The notes: generated by a model not told the origin, from the letters alone. A stretch of 64,000 nucleotides of DNA from Viridothelium virens (GCA_010094025.1 ML991840.1:95290-159289); one strand, 5' to 3'; positions 23,793 to 36,838 are shown, counted from the first letter of the stretch. Program-made: numbers and translations.

Positions 23793-24503
23793 TTGACCAG
23801 GGATCCACGCCAGTTTACTTCTTGTATATATGACGTTGCGGAATGTAAATAAAATCTTCCACTGAAAAGTTCATGGCCTCCCTCTGGCCTCTTTTTGTGT
23901 CGAGCCATCTCGTCCTACGTGTTCTCAGAAGACTTACCTCAAATCCATCAAACCTCTGTTGCCAGCCCCGACCACCACGGGCGCTTCAAGCAATCTCTTT
24001 CTTTTCCTAAGCCTTCCGCTCCCAATTTACCACGTCTGCAAAGCTACATTGAATTGCAATGCAGTCTGAACACACGTAGTATGCAATAAAATAGGGGGTA
24101 AAGAAGCGCAGCGAGACACTTTTTTGCTCACAATTACCCAGAATGTCATCAAAAATGCCCCTCTCTGAGCGCCTCATGAGGCATCGGGTTGTTGTACTTC
24201 TTTACTGAGATTGGTTTTGCACATATATGCCAGACAACTTAACGATGGAAGGGTATACTTGCTAAAACGGAGAGAGAGACGAGACAGGCAATTCTCCACC
24301 GCTGCGGATGAGCCGGATCTCACCGATTTACTGATTGAGACTAGTGGCATGCTATGACGCTATGAGGCAACGAGCTGAACACCAGCGAACAGGAAATGCA
24401 GTTTGGCGAATTACGCCTTGGGATACTTTGCTTTAGCACGAGTGTGTGAGCGGTCCTCTTCAGCAACAAAGACTGCGAAAGATACTTGCACTTCTGAATT
24501 AAA
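23793..24503. other. Intergenic region, nothing recognised
   Basis: About 710 nt holding the 3' flank of the GH16-like gene (AATAAA at 23848-23853) and the upstream region of the lipocalin-like gene. No other feature seen. Confidence 0.4.
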
Positions 24504-25059
24504 ATGCCCGACTCCGAACCACTCCGGCCCAGGCTCGTGGGTACATGGCGGTTAGAATCCTTCGTCGCTATCGGAGCTCCTGGATCCTCGCTTGAACCTT
24601 GGTACCCTTATGGAAAGAGTCCCAGTGGTTTCCTCGTTTACACCAATGACGGTTATATGTCTACGAACATCGTTGAACCTGGCCAAGCAGACTTTGATTG
24701 GGTCTCTGAATCGCACTGGGCGGAATCAGCAAAGAGGTATACCGGATACTCCGGTCCTTTCTACATCACTGAAAAAGATGGAAAGGAAGATATAATTAAG
24801 CATTTCTCGGAAGTGAGCAGTCTTCCAGCATGGATTGGAACAACACAGGAGAGGACTTGGGAGTTTGAAGAAGGTGGAAGAATCCTGATCTTGAGTTCTC
24901 CGGGACCGATGGACATGAGGGTAAGCTTGTATGCTCTTGCGGAGTAGTGATTAAGGCTGATGACACGATTGCGTGTAGGGCGAGAAGAGGACCCCCATTG
25001 TAAGGTGGCGGAAGGTGGAAGATAACTCAAAGAATCGCGCACCTCCACAGGAGCACTGA
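24504..25059 (+). CDS. Lipocalin-like domain protein
   Basis: Two exons, 24504-24920 and 24979-25059, give 165 aa; the intron is GTAAGC...TGTAG in phase 0. The opening LVGTWRLESFVAIGAPG and the segment PYGKSPSGFLVYTNDGYMST match the lipocalin-like family common in fungi and bacteria. A late beta-strand stretch (RTWEFEEGGRILILSSPG) and the last exon strand (RTPIVRWRKVE) complete the barrel. No signal peptide is visible, so it is probably cytosolic. Members sit as small-molecule binding proteins in some secondary-metabolite clusters, but no biosynthetic enzyme flanks this one. The ligand is unknown. Confidence 0.8.
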
Positions 25060-25802
25060 AGCAGATATAGAGTGTTCCTTTAGGTTTCATGAGTGCAATC
25101 AAGATGCTGCTCAAGGGATGGCGGAGACTGCATTTCTGTCAACCTGAGCAAGCAGTGGTAGGGGTATGATTTGAGACAGCGTGTATATTCGAGATTGAAG
25201 ACGTAGTGTCTGTGCTGAAAAAGCGGAACACCAATAGAAGAAGATATATGCTAGGCAATGCAACAACAAAGTTGATGTTCGGTCGACTGAAATCGGATGG
25301 ATGGGGATGACCGACTTTTCTCGAGGCCGCACTGGAAGTTGGTCAGTGTTTCAGACGCGCGACTCGTGTCAACCAATCACGGAGCTGCACCACTCCAAAA
25401 CAACACGTCCTGATGCAGAGCCGCCGGACCTCAATTCTTTTCGTCGGTCCAAATATATTTCAATGGCGCATAAGTCAGCGAGATACACTGATAGGACTAT
25501 CGACTCTGTCGACAGCCAATGCTACAGTAGTCTAGGTGCTCATTAAAACAGAGACCATGTACCAGGGAGTTACACGACTTTCCTCAAGATACCCGCACCT
25601 TGCACATCGCACAGTCTTTCTTTGATTTCGTGTTTTCCCGTGTTGAAGCCCTTTTTTTTTGCCATTCGTTCCATCATTCTTTTCATTCAGGATACGCAGG
25701 ACGTGATTCCTATTATCAGCTCGTCTTTAATCCATTCTAACCTTCTGACGCCCTGTAATCCCCGCATACAGGCATTTCTTTCCTTTTCTCTATACTTACA
25801 TA
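25060..25802. other. Intergenic region upstream of the Ser/Thr-rich protein
   Basis: About 740 nt. A short T run lies near 25651 and pyrimidine-rich sequence precedes the start at 25803, typical of fungal promoters. No gene seen. Confidence 0.4.
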
Positions 25803-27538
25803 ATGCGTTGGTCCGCCACGGTCTTGCTGCTTGCCGCGATTGCGAGTGAAGTTGAAGCTGGCCCCGTGTTGTCGCACGTTCTCCGGTAAGTCTTTATAGA
25901 AGTGCTTGAGCGGGTTTTGCTGATACTCGGACTCTCTTCAGGTACAGGCGCTTTGACAACACGACCACACCCGAGCCATCTCTATATGCTGATCCAAGCA
26001 CTCTTTCATCATCCGCGACGACTTCTCTACTTCTAATAATCTCTCGTTCACAAGATTCTCCCGCGCTGCCAGGTTCATCTTCCATGCCCCCTGCCAATTA
26101 TTCAGTCCCTACCGTTCAGGTAGCATCAGCCAATTCTCCACTGTCAATCGTACCGCTTGATCCCTATGTTTCATCTTCGACAGCTGCACCCATTACCTTC
26201 ACCAATACCCAGGGCTCGGCGGTTGCCACGGCTTCTCCATCCGTAAGTGAATCCACAACTTTCGCGCCTGTGGGGTATGTTCCCAACAGCCAGAGCCAGG
26301 CATCACAGACGTTGGAAACCGGTTCTTCGAGTTCAAGTTTTATTATATCATACAGTCCGCCACCCACGTCTGCAGCCAATTCCGGCTTTATCGGTCCTTC
26401 CAGTGGTCCATCAATTGCACCTCCCACATCTGCTAGTGGAGGGTTCATTGGCGATGCTGCGGCAGGAACAGTTAGCAACCAGACGAGTACTCCTCAGAAG
26501 GAGGCTGGGATGCCGACAGCATCTCTGACCACGTCTTACACAAGAAGCTTTACCTTGGGTTCAGTTGTTTCAAGCCAACCACCGCTATCTGGTTCATCCT
26601 GTCGCAACGAGACGATGTCAAGCACGTCCGCAATAGCGTCTCTTTCTACTGAACTTCCGGCAAGCTCGTACCAAACGTCCTCAACAGGCAGTCCAACAGC
26701 GGTCATTACAGCAAGTGTCTCCTCAAGCACTTCAAGTACCATAACTTCTGCTCAATCTCCAAGGGCAAGCTCGCCATTTTCCCCCGACACGTCATCTGTA
26801 ACCTCGTCCCCAATCGACGCATCCACTTCACAATCAAGCCCAACGACCGCTTCTCTCTCTTCAGCCTTAAGCGCTGCATCCGTGTCCTCGTCAGAAGAAG
26901 CATCTGGCCGTGCAACGTCAGAGACGTCCGCATCTCCACTTTTCGCAGCTACTACAATCACTGAGTACACTCTGACACTGTCAACGACTGTTCCGCCTAC
27001 CGCTACCACACAAAGCTCTGGAATCTCGGAATCAATCGTGTCCAGTACAAGTCCATCAGCTCAGAATCCATCACCATCCGCAAGCGACAACAGTCCCCCG
27101 GGCTACCAATCCTCCACAACAGAAGCAACGTCAAGCAGCGAGCAGGCACCGCAATCTGCGACGTCTGCAGCATCCAGCTCTGCCACAGGAGAGCATTCGT
27201 CAGGCGTTGGCTCTCCCGCCACTGCATCACTCTCATCTTCCTTCCCCCATGCTTCAGCTACTCCGTCTTCTGCGTCTCAGTCGGAAACGCTACCGGTCAT
27301 AGCGTCTGGGTCAAGTACGCCCTCTGCAGGAGCTAGTAGCGGGAGCGGAAGCGGAAGCGCAAATACCAGCGGCAGTCCTGCCGGTCCCAGCGTAACGACT
27401 TCGGCGGCGGGAGGAGGTATCACGATCGTACCGATCGACACCAATGCACCGAAAACTGTCACTGTTACGACGACTACGACAGAGGCGAAGGAGACGCTTA
27501 CGGCGTTCCAGACAGTTACAAAGGGTGTGGGGAGGTGA
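25803..27538 (+). CDS. Secreted Ser/Thr-rich mucin-like protein
   Basis: Two exons, 25803-25885 and 25942-27538, give 559 aa. Exon 1 encodes a signal peptide (MRWSATVLLLAAIASEVEA) and ends at a GTAAGT donor; the acceptor is CTTCAG and the junction keeps frame (CG/G). The mature part is almost wholly low-complexity Ser, Thr, Ala and Pro, suited to dense O-mannosylation. It has scattered TITEYTLTLSTTV-like segments and a C-terminal Thr tract. No enzymatic domain is seen, and there is no hydrophobic C-terminal tail, so it is not an evident GPI-anchored wall protein as predicted here. It may be a cell-surface or matrix protein. A further 3' exon cannot be excluded, because GTGACG directly follows the last codons. 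Confidence 0.75.
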
Positions 27539-27859
27539 CGCCGTAGTGGGTCGGGAATATCGACACTTGCATGTGAATGCTAGCAAGAGCGGCATCTGAG
27601 CAGTGGAGTCTAGGTAATGTATTGGCTGGCGTTCGGTATCCGGGCGAAGACCAAAAGCTGTTTCAATTTGCGATAGACTTCTACCCAGCTAATAAAATTA
27701 TTTCAAATTCGCAATCCACGCTAGATGCTCTCCAAAACTTGCACCGTAATATTGCATCAAAACAGAGCAAATAACATCCCTTACTAATGAGTGCCACGAA
27801 AAATCGCAAGCATGCCAAGCAATAACTTCATCAATTTTCGGTCCAGTTATTAGCCCCAT
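27539..27859. other. Convergent 3' intergenic region
   Basis: About 320 nt between the Ser/Thr-rich gene and the dioxygenase gene. It contains AATAAAA-like sequence near 27693 on the plus strand. No other feature seen. Confidence 0.4.
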
Positions 27860-28663
27860 CTACTCCTTCTTGCCATCCTGAGCTGACTTTCTCTCCTCCG
27901 CCAGCCGCCGTAACATTCCAAGATTCAACGGTAGCGGCTCCCCCATCCACGTTGCCCGCTGGGAATGGTCCCGCACAAAATCCCCAGTATTTGGATGGAT
28001 AAGCGCCGAGAGCGGACCACGATGGATGATGAGCCAGGGAATGAAGGCGCCAAATTGTTCTACATGGATAAATAACGTCAGCGTTGTGTTATCAGGATAT
28101 TCAAGGGAGAGCTAGGCCAGACGATGAAGCCATTACGAACCTGGAGTGAATATGTTCACCTCGAACATGGCGATCGGGTGGGGGCCGACGGGACGGTCCC
28201 AGACCTTATAAATGCGGAGCTCCGGGACTGTATAGCGTTAGCGATTCCGCATATATCTCTTACCCGGTTGTTTGACTACTGCACGCGTGATGGCGCTAAG
28301 GCAGGACCGACTGAACGGCTATGTAGAGTTGGCGAGCAGAGGTGACTTACATTCCCGTCGGATCCTTTCCCAGAGCTCATTCGCGAATGTGACTTGCGCT
28401 GCATCGACTTGAAGGAAATAAATGTGTATGTCGAAACCACCACGATTATCATTCCCGATAGGACTGACAAACTGCGTGTATGCTAGACTTTTCTTGTCGG
28501 AAGGCGGGTTGACGAAGGATTTGCCATCCGCGGCACGCTCTCTAGAAGATGAAAGACAAGTTCGTGAGTGATATGCTAGTGAAATAATGTTCTTGTTTAG
28601 TGGCGAAGAAAGGGAGAATCTCAATTTTAGAGAGATGCATTGCTTGAGAGCTAGGACGACCAT
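27860..28663 (-). CDS. DOPA 4,5-dioxygenase family protein
   Basis: Three exons, 28663-28351, 28227-28141 and 28059-27860, give 199 aa. The donors are GTAAGT and GTTCGT, the acceptors ATACAG and TGTAG, and all junctions keep frame. The protein shows the family's metal-site segments in order: GGFDIHIYFLQVDAAQVTFA, VWDRPVGPHPIAMFEV, then HRGPLSALIHPNTGDFVRDH and a following ATWMGEPL. Family members cleave the DOPA ring extradiolly (betalain/muscaflavin chemistry in some basidiomycetes); many ascomycete copies have no proven substrate. The first 50 residues are not conserved, and the start at 28663 is uncertain. A TTCTAG acceptor-like site inside this stretch suggests a possible extra 5' exon. 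Confidence 0.85.
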
Positions 28664-30839
28664 ACGGATGTCGAAGAAGTTACAGAGAGTGGATGGAGAC
28701 AGAGCCCAGGAGTTTTACATCGATCTTTTTCAATAATCTCGAAGTCTATGAAAATACAAAAGGGGGCCTGTCCGCTGAAACGAAGAATACTACATACTCA
28801 GGCAGAGATGGTAAGTTTTCGAAGCCTTCAAGTGGGGAAGGGAATGTGTAAAGAGATGGATCAGTCATGGCTCCAGAGCTTCAATGAAATTTTGCGTATC
28901 ATACCGTATCGCATCGAAGTTATGCGACCTATAAATCTTCCACAATGATGGCCTTCTACCAACGTCATTGTACTTGTTTCGATGGTGCAATGCGGGACGA
29001 TATGTAAAGTTCGACAAGTGATTACGGAGGAAAGAGCGGAAACGCCCGTCCTCCGACAGCCGTCCAATCGGCATTCGGATACTTTAGTAGCCTGCATTAT
29101 TAATAGGCTGGCTTCTCTACTACCGGGTCACATTTGACATCTAAGCACTTGAGACGATACCATCCCTTCCAACCGCAGCCTTCTACCCAGCTCCGTCCTC
29201 CAAAACTCCAAAGACACGCCAGCAGACCACCTACGAACACATCTCGTTCTTTTATTTGACCTCTCTGAAGATACCTTCCTTGCAAGTCCATCGAGCCTCT
29301 CAAACGAACCTTTTCCAACTCCAACTACTCGTTCCCAACAGCCACAGGCCTCATACACAGTCGCAAACGCTCGATAACAAATTCTGAATGAAAGTAATGG
29401 GTTCGCTATGCGAGAGACACCTTGTACCTACGCTTCACGCCATCTCAGCAACCGTCTGTTCGCAATGGCTGTAAGTACCTCGACGACTTTGACTTGTATA
29501 CAGGGCGAGTATCTTATGGATCGAGATGAACATTGGAACGAGAAACTCCTAATACGTAACCTTTTGTGATGGGCGGCGCAACATGCGCTCTAAGCTGTAA
29601 ACAATATACCTGCTCATTTGTGGTGGTTGTCGCCTGTTTGGCGTTAAGAGATCCTTGATTGGTTCCCAGTATACTTTTGGCTAGAAATCGCCTGAAATAT
29701 TGTTGATCGTCTACAACTGACTTTGCCAGACGCATACCCGGAAATATAGCGGCTGTCCAGTGTAAGTCGCAATTCCTATCGATTGTTCAACAAGACACGA
29801 TAGGCACAGCATGGCCGGTCCCACTGCAAGCCTCAGTCATCTTCCGTAGCCAGCCTCTTATCCGTTATTCTGACGGATATATCGGCCAGAACTGCCACCT
29901 GCCCGGGTTTGTCGTCGTCCGGAAACGTTATGAGAGCGAGATCGTTCCTGAATTCCCTCACTTTGACCATCCTTATCGACTGTCATCATGAAGCTTGGGA
30001 CCCAGCCTCGAACATGCTATGATGCCAGAGAAGAGCCTTTTGTACAAGGAAGAAGACCAAGAGCCGAATATTCGTGGAGGTAATTCGGTCAGCTGCGTGA
30101 GCCTCTTGGTCTGGGTGAGTCTCTGGCACTCAAGTGCGGCGCGCTTAACGAAGGTGGGCCGTGAAGAGCCCTGGCACTTGACAGGGTACAAACGAAGGTA
30201 TGAAGAAGCTCTGCTGAGGCTCAGCGCGTTCCTGCCCTGAGTGAGAAGCCTTGCACATGTATCATTATTGGGAGTAGGTACGCACGCAGAACGCCTCCGC
30301 CAAATTACGGTTAAACAAAACAAGAAACCAGAGCTTCACTTTGAGTTTTCTAGAGATAACGATAGGCGACTTCTTTATTATCTCAGCATATTTCTCTTCA
30401 GCTCCGGCTACCTACCGTAGCAGCATTGACTGAGGAGTGATGTCATGCTGGGAAGGTTGGTCAGGTATCTGGCACATCGAACTATCACAACAAGTGAGGT
30501 CTGAAGTCGAAACCTGTCCTTTTAGTGAAACTATCGAAAGGTCAGATCGGCGAGAACTGTTGAAGCTGTTTCGTAATTCAGCCTCATAGAGATCATATTC
30601 AAGAATCACAAAAGAGCTCCTCACTTTCGGAGATGCTCTCCACATCTGTGCACGCTTCCATGCGCTTGTTTCAGCGTGCCCTTGGAAGGCTTCTAATTGC
30701 TATATATCACAAGGGCTCGAGAGGAGTTCAGGCTTCTGAAAAGCCTCCATTCGCCCTCCTCATTCCTTTGACTCATGCATCGAGCCCTCTTCTCTAATGG
30801 TCACCTTTACATGATTTCTATCAGATCTCTCTTTCCACG
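28664..30839. other. Long intergenic region, nothing recognised
   Basis: About 2.2 kb between two divergent genes. Open frames of 60-116 codons occur on both strands, but none resembles a family I know or has convincing splice partners. No RNA gene or clear repeat seen. Confidence 0.4.
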
Positions 30840-32176
30840 ATGCTTACTGCTAACCCCCATTGGGGGCCTCCCCCGAGCGGAATTGATCTCCAGCAAGAAT
30901 TGACGACCCGTGTCGTGATTGTTCATTCCATTCTCCTCGTCTTATCCACTTTGATAGTAGTACTAAGATTTTTTTCCCGCCGACTAACTGGAACATCGCT
31001 CTGGTGGGATGATTGGTTCATTCTCGCTGCTCTGCTTGTGAATTTCGTTTGGCGATTCGCAATGGTACCTTACAGTAAGCTTATGTTCTTCAGCCAGCAG
31101 CGAAGCCGTTTGCTAACTTGAAATCCGCAGTGACGCATCATGGCCTGGGCAAACATATCTGGGTAACTCAACAAGATAGCCTCTATGCAGTGTCAAAAGG
31201 AAGTTTTATTGAAGAAGTGGCTTATCCTTTAGTACTGTGTTGCATCAAGTGCTCGATTGCAATGTTGTTGTTGCGTCTTTTCAAGCCTAGCGGGATTGCA
31301 AAAAAGGTTTACGTTATTATCGGTACTCTTACTGTATGGGGCGTTGCTTTCGTAAGGTTTCCCAAACCATCATTGCAGTGTCGCTCGGAAGATTGACGAT
31401 TAAGCAGGCGCTTGTAGAGCTCTTCCAGTGTATTCCCGTCGGTAGCAGCTTCAATCGCTGGCTCAGCTCACCTCCAGCTTCACCGACGTGCAAGATGGTC
31501 GATATGTCTTGGTCTATTGGCTTTACAGTCCCGAGTATCGTATACGATGTAATTCTGATCGTTATGCCACTCCCTTATATCTGGCATATTCAAGTCTCTC
31601 GTGCCCGAAGACTAGCTCTCATGGGCATCTTCTCTGTGGGAATCTTTGTCACTGTCGTGTCGATAGTACGGCTCTGGCTTGTCTCCCATTCCAAGGCGGA
31701 TAGCATCGACTTCACCTTTGAGCTTGCATACCTCTATATCTGGACGATTGTTGAGCTTGATATTGCTATCATTTGTGGTTGGTCAATACCCAGCAATACC
31801 AGAACTGGCGCTAATCATTGCTATTCTAGCCTGTATGCCGCTCCTTCGACCGTATTTCAACATAGTTATTTTCGGAAAGGTCAACGCAGCAGGCTTTTCC
31901 AACCATGCCAATCGATCAGCGCCATTTACACGGGGCCGCACCAAACCAGCCCAGAGCACGGTGCGAACCCAGTCTGAAGATCGTCAAGACTTATTCTACA
32001 AGAGGCCTCAGAATGACCCGGATCAGACTACGAAAACGAGAATTGAAAGGCATTATACTGTGCCAAAATTCGAACTTCACAACATGCGGGACGATGCGGG
32101 TATCCGAGTTCAGACCGACATTCTAGTCGGCCACCACCAGAAGCGTGAAGATCAGGTCTCCACCGATGAAGTATAA
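30840..32176 (+). CDS. Fungal rhodopsin-like (SAT5/PTH11-like) seven-transmembrane protein
   Basis: Four exons, 30840-31074, 31131-31351, 31408-31777 and 31830-32176, give 390 aa. The donors are GTAAGC, GTAAGG and GTTGGT, and each junction preserves frame. The family pattern is clear: a first helix (VIVHSILLVLSTLIVVLRFF), then RR, WWDDWFILAALL, GLGKHIW, a fourth-helix region CIKCSIAMLLLRLF, LVELFQC, and the loop CKMVDMSWSIGF. The final ELDIAIICACMPLLRP is rebuilt by the last splice. A Cys pair, in FQCIP and PTCK, fits the conserved extracellular disulfide. The hydrophilic C-tail of about 100 residues is probably cytoplasmic. These proteins are integral membrane proteins often called GPCR-like; ligand and signalling are unknown. 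No Lys-retinal motif is evident, so microbial-opsin function is not suggested. Confidence 0.87.
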
Positions 32177-33326
32177 CTATGTTCTGAATTCTGGCGAGGA
32201 CGTGAGAATCACTGTCTGACGTAGGTCTTCAAAGAGGGGCTGGATCGAAGTCTGGGCATTTAGGATGGATGATCTTCGAGTTTTTGGGTGTGTTTTACTC
32301 ATGTTGATATGACATGTCGAAGTCATGTTTGCATAATATAAGTTTAGGTAAATGGAAGAGAGATTTTGGCGAATCGAGTCTGTTTCTTTACTTCGTCTTC
32401 AACGTAGCCTTTGGCAAGATGTCGGGCAGGCCACTTCCGTGAAAGAAGGTGTGCGCTAATTGCCTGAGGGCGGTCATCTAAGGTATTCTAATGTACAGAT
32501 GTGGTAATCGTCAGGGGGCGCGTGACTTCGATTTTGCTGGGAGTCCTCCCCCTTCGTCACTCATGCAAAGACAATACGGCGACCTTTCGAGGCAACGGAA
32601 GGCTGACGGGGTTTCCGATAGAATCCTAGCTTAGAAATGGCCTGTTATCATGAGATCGCCACCCAAACAGGTACTGATTCTCCAAGCACCGGCTCCTCCA
32701 TTTGCTGCCGAGCTTGGTCACCCTTTCTGGCAGTAGCCGTGTCGGTCATTTAGACAGTTCTCATTTCTGCGCATGACCTTTCCGGTGCACGTCACCTCTT
32801 GCTTGCCACCATCACTAAATGGCCCAAATTCCTAACCTCCGCACCTCGTCCGTCCATTGAAATATTCACAGCGATTCCGCGCGGCACTAGGCGTGGTGTA
32901 ACTGCTGTCAAGTTCTCTGCAAGGTACTCCGTACTACCTCCGTACTGGCTGAAAGGCCAGAGCATCTTCCCTGTCACGCCAGTGTGCGGGTAGAAGAGGG
33001 ACTGCAGCCCTAACAGCAGCGGACAGGCAGCCAATCGGCGACGAGCACGCTCAGACCCCGAACATCGAATTCAAGATTCATCAACTTCGACTCGACTTGG
33101 TCTTCCACCCTCACTTCCGACCCTCACAACGGTGTTGCTGCCTCGTGGGGCACTGCAGCCTTGCTCTGTGCTGCATCCGTCAACTCCGCCCCATCCTCAT
33201 CGGGCGCACCCAGACGTCTTTCTGCCTTTCAACCTGCCCTCCTGCCTATATCTTTTGTTTCCCCACCAAACGCCCTGAACGTACCCGCGATAACGACCAA
33301 GAGACCGTCTCGCTTGAACTCTTACT
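32177..33326. other. Intergenic region upstream of the CCCH gene
   Basis: About 1.15 kb. The last 300 nt before 33327 are C- and CT-rich, as expected for a fungal promoter and 5' UTR. A short CTCCGTACT duplication lies near 32930-32950. No gene seen. Confidence 0.4.
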
Positions 33327-35659
33327 ATGAGCGGGTTTCCGCAGCCATACGGCGCTGGCTCTGGAGCTGGTGCCAACGGGCATCGACAATCGCAGCAGCG
33401 TCAGTCAGGCGATTTTCGAAGTAATGGAGCTTCTCCCGCCGCATTTGGCCCACACGGAAATGGACCGGTGCCAGTGCCACCGGGCAACATGAATAATCGG
33501 AACGCAATGATGGGTGGTCCACATGGTCGCGGACCCTTTGATGGCCCTAGGAGCCCGCCAAATAATAAAAGTGAGCATGATCTCAGAGCCTATAAGCAAC
33601 GTAGCGATCTTATTAATCGATCAGGAGCAGACACTTCCCACGTCCCTTGCAAGTTTTTCAAACAAAACGCCTGCCAAGCTGGCAAGGCCTGTCCTTTCCT
33701 TCATTCGACCGAGCCTGCGACCGAGACCGCGCCATGTAAATACTTTGCGAAGGTGGGTTTGGTTGTACTCTGATCTCGGTTCACAGCGGCTAAAATCGGT
33801 GATAGGGCAATTGCAAGTTTGGAGCCAAATGTGCTCTTGCACATATTCTTCCAAATGGACAACGAGTCAATAGGCCGGACATGCCTGTAGGAGCTCTCCC
33901 AGCTCGTATGAACGTGATGCCTGGCAAGGATCCTGCATTGGCGAGCTCGCTGTTAAGTATTGCGGCGAGAAATGTTCCACCTGGTATACCCATGGCTCAA
34001 CCCGACTACGAACAACTTGGTCATACACCTCAAAAGCCTCAGTTTGATAAGATTCCTACCATCGACACGACGTTCTCGTCCTACCCTGGTTCTGCATACG
34101 GATCTCCGCCATCTGACCCCCATGGCCGACTCCCTACATCCCCAAATCTTCATCCCTCAACAGCTATGGATGCGCCTTTGCCCGCCTCGTTCGATAGCCA
34201 GGGAATCTCTCATGCCGCACGATACGGTCCGATCGCCCAATCAGTACCTTCTACTTTTGGACTCGAATCTCCGCCCTCTTCACTCCCCAATAACAGGGGT
34301 GCTCTGCAGCAACTCCGTTACTCAGCATATGGAGATAATCAGAAACGTGTTGCTCGCCCTGGTCAACAGGCATCCTCACCTCCTACGGAACCCGTCCCCT
34401 TTGCTCGCCGCGCAATGCACTCCGAACGTTTCTCAACGAGGCCGAAGATGATATCTGCTAGTCTCGGTGCCAATGGACCGATGAGCGCTATTAGTGCTGG
34501 AGAGCTTGGCAGTGATGATGAATGGACGGATGATTTTGCTTTAGAGGAAGAATATGTACCGAATGCTCTCCACGATCTGCTTACGCCACAAGAGAGGATG
34601 CGGCGATCATCGCGAAATGGTGATGAGGAGAGCCCATTGACTGGTCGTCGCTCACTTTCTGGCTTTGCTACGCCTAACGAGAACCTCACCGTTGGCAGTC
34701 ACAGCTCCAAAGTTGGGTCACCAGGTGCAGGCTTGGGCACTTCACCGTCAAGGTTTTCGCATCTATTTGCTTCGAAGAATGCGAACTCCGCTACGATATC
34801 AAAACAGCCGTCTTTGAATGAGCTCGCTGCTCGCAGTCCTACTTCTGCAGAGCTATACGAGATTGGTACCACTGCTCGACCTTCTCAACCCGCCTTCTCG
34901 TCGCATGTGGGCTCTCCACTCCGTAATGCTTCCTTGTATCCCACGACGCCCACTGGAGGGCCGAACCCGACTTCACACCCTACATCAAAATCTTCTTCAC
35001 CTGCGCTTCGGCCTGTTGCTTCGCCTTCTCTTCGACCCATTGGATCTCGTACGACTTCCGGCTCGCGGCCCCCTTCAGGAGATCTGACTAGCTTGATCGC
35101 TTCACGCAGCCCACCTCGCCAGAGCTCTATGAGCATCATCAGCCAGCAGCTGCAGCGCACGCGTATAGAAAGTCGAGCCGCCGAAGAAAATCGCAACGGT
35201 ACCCTACAGCATCCCACTGCATCTCGAGCCCTTAGCAACCCAAGCGTTGGCTCGACTGGAAGTGGTATGACCAGCCCAAATTCGGGTTTCACTCCTGCTG
35301 TTGGCGGTACCGTCCCTATGCGAGGCAATTTCGATCGTGCTGTGAGCAGCAGTAGCATCGGGCGCAGCGACAAAATCGATGAGGAGACGGCCATGTTCGA
35401 GATGGAGGCTGATCCAAATGAGAGCGGGAGTGGGACTGGTCCGAATGATCCTAGGCTCGTAGGCAGCAACACAACGGTACCACAGGCAATGAATACTGAG
35501 GACGATGATACTCTGGGCGCGTCTGGAGGCACTTATGCAGATCATGCCAAGAATGCACCTGGGAAACAGGCGGGAGTTTCCAGTTATTGGCCTTGGGCTG
35601 GTTCTGGCAGGGGCAGGACAGATCCAGGTGTCATCGGTGGAGGGCGTGGCAAGCAGTGA
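33327..35659 (+). CDS. Tandem CCCH zinc-finger protein, putative RNA-binding
   Basis: Two exons, 33327-33752 and 33806-35659, give 759 aa. The 53-nt intron (GTGGGT...GATAG) interrupts the second finger. Two fingers with C-x7-C-x5-C-x3-H spacing are visible: CKFFKQNACQAGKACPFLH at residues 108-126, and CKYFAKGNCKFGAKCALAH at 137-155, rebuilt by splicing. Upstream is a Gly/Gln/Pro-rich, low-complexity leader. Downstream is a long, disordered Ser/Pro-rich region with many SP/TP phosphorylation-type sites and an acidic patch (GSDDEWTDDFALEEEYVP). The layout resembles fungal CCCH proteins of the Lee1/ribonucleoprotein type; the target RNA is not predictable. The ATG follows directly after a stop-containing 5' UTR and starts a frame with no earlier in-frame ATG. 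Confidence 0.87.
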
Positions 35660-36838
35660 AAACGACGTGGGATCTCCACCCAAGGATTAACGACTACTAG
35701 AACCACGGCTCCAGAGGGAATTCAGAACATCGACGAGGCAATTTATACTTGGATCTTCGGCATCAGGAATGAAGTCATGAGCGTGAGAAGCGTCGATCCA
35801 CGAGCGAGATTTGCAGTTCTGACTCTAGATACCCGCATCGGTACATCGCATATCAAAAAGAAAATTTCAAATTTAGATGAGACCACGAAAGAAGCACGGT
35901 AACTTCTGGCATCACTTTGATACCCCCCTTCACACCTCTCCCACTTGAGAAGATTGAATTCGATCGATCTCTCTCGACGGGACATCTGCATAAATACTGG
36001 CGCACCGGAGCACAGTCATCATTGGCTGGAGTGGCTAGGGTGCTTTGGCACTGCCTCTTTGGCATCTCAATATGGAGAAACCACACAATTTTCCTTTTTT
36101 CAATCTCTTTTGTTTTCAATGAACACTCTCTCAAAACTTCACATGGCTCGGTTTTCCAGATTTTCTCTTGCTATTTCTAGAAGCGATCTGAAGTGAGGCG
36201 TGGAGCTTATGATAAGTCTGGAAATAACATGAAGCATGGTAATGGGAATGTTTGCAAATGGCTTGGACGGAAAAGCAAAGGAAGTTCAGTCCACAAATAT
36301 GGGCCAGGCTGAGTGACGGACAAGCAGACAGCTGAAATGCCAATCTGCCATGGCATATGATCAGTTATTGCAGGGCGTTGGGAAGGAACCGGGCCAGATG
36401 ACATAGGAAAACCTTGGGCTGAAGATCCTGATGTTGCTGGATTGCTATCTACGACATGGGCATCCAATGAAAAGATACCTTAGATAGAGAATAGGTAGAA
36501 CACGAATAAGTGAGACTGTGACTTTTTGGACTTCTGCTTCAGACCTACCCTAAGCTATCATTCTACTCAAGATTTCTTCAAGTGGCCGTCGGCACAAGAT
36601 TTACGCAGCATCACACACCGAGCATGTCCACCAGTTTATCCTACGATGTATGCAACAGGATTTGTTATCGCTGATTTGGCTCGAGAATAGGAAGGCTAGC
36701 TTCATCAATCGCTGTCTAGGTCTTCACGCTCCTGTTCCTGCGTTTCTATTCGAGCTGTAGTATCATCGTCTCCGGTCAACCGACTGAATATCTCCGTACT
36801 AGATATCCAATCCCCTAATATCATCACTCTAGACACTG
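35660..36838. other. Convergent 3' intergenic region, CCCH gene / SRP14
   Basis: About 1.2 kb. Short open frames occur on both strands without recognisable products. No RNA gene or repeat seen. Confidence 0.4.

Noticed and set aside
24504-28663. Secondary-metabolite cluster formed by the lipocalin-like, Ser/Thr-rich and DOPA dioxygenase genes
   Set aside because: No backbone synthase, tailoring set, transporter or cluster regulator lies nearby; simple adjacency is not enough.
31488-31977. Alternative frames within the 7TM gene
   Set aside because: Splicing with good sites rebuilds all conserved rhodopsin-like motifs in one frame; the others are intron read-through.
34885-35532. 215-codon minus-strand frame opposite the CCCH gene
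   Set aside because: Antisense of Ser/Pro-rich coding sequence, no recognisable domain.
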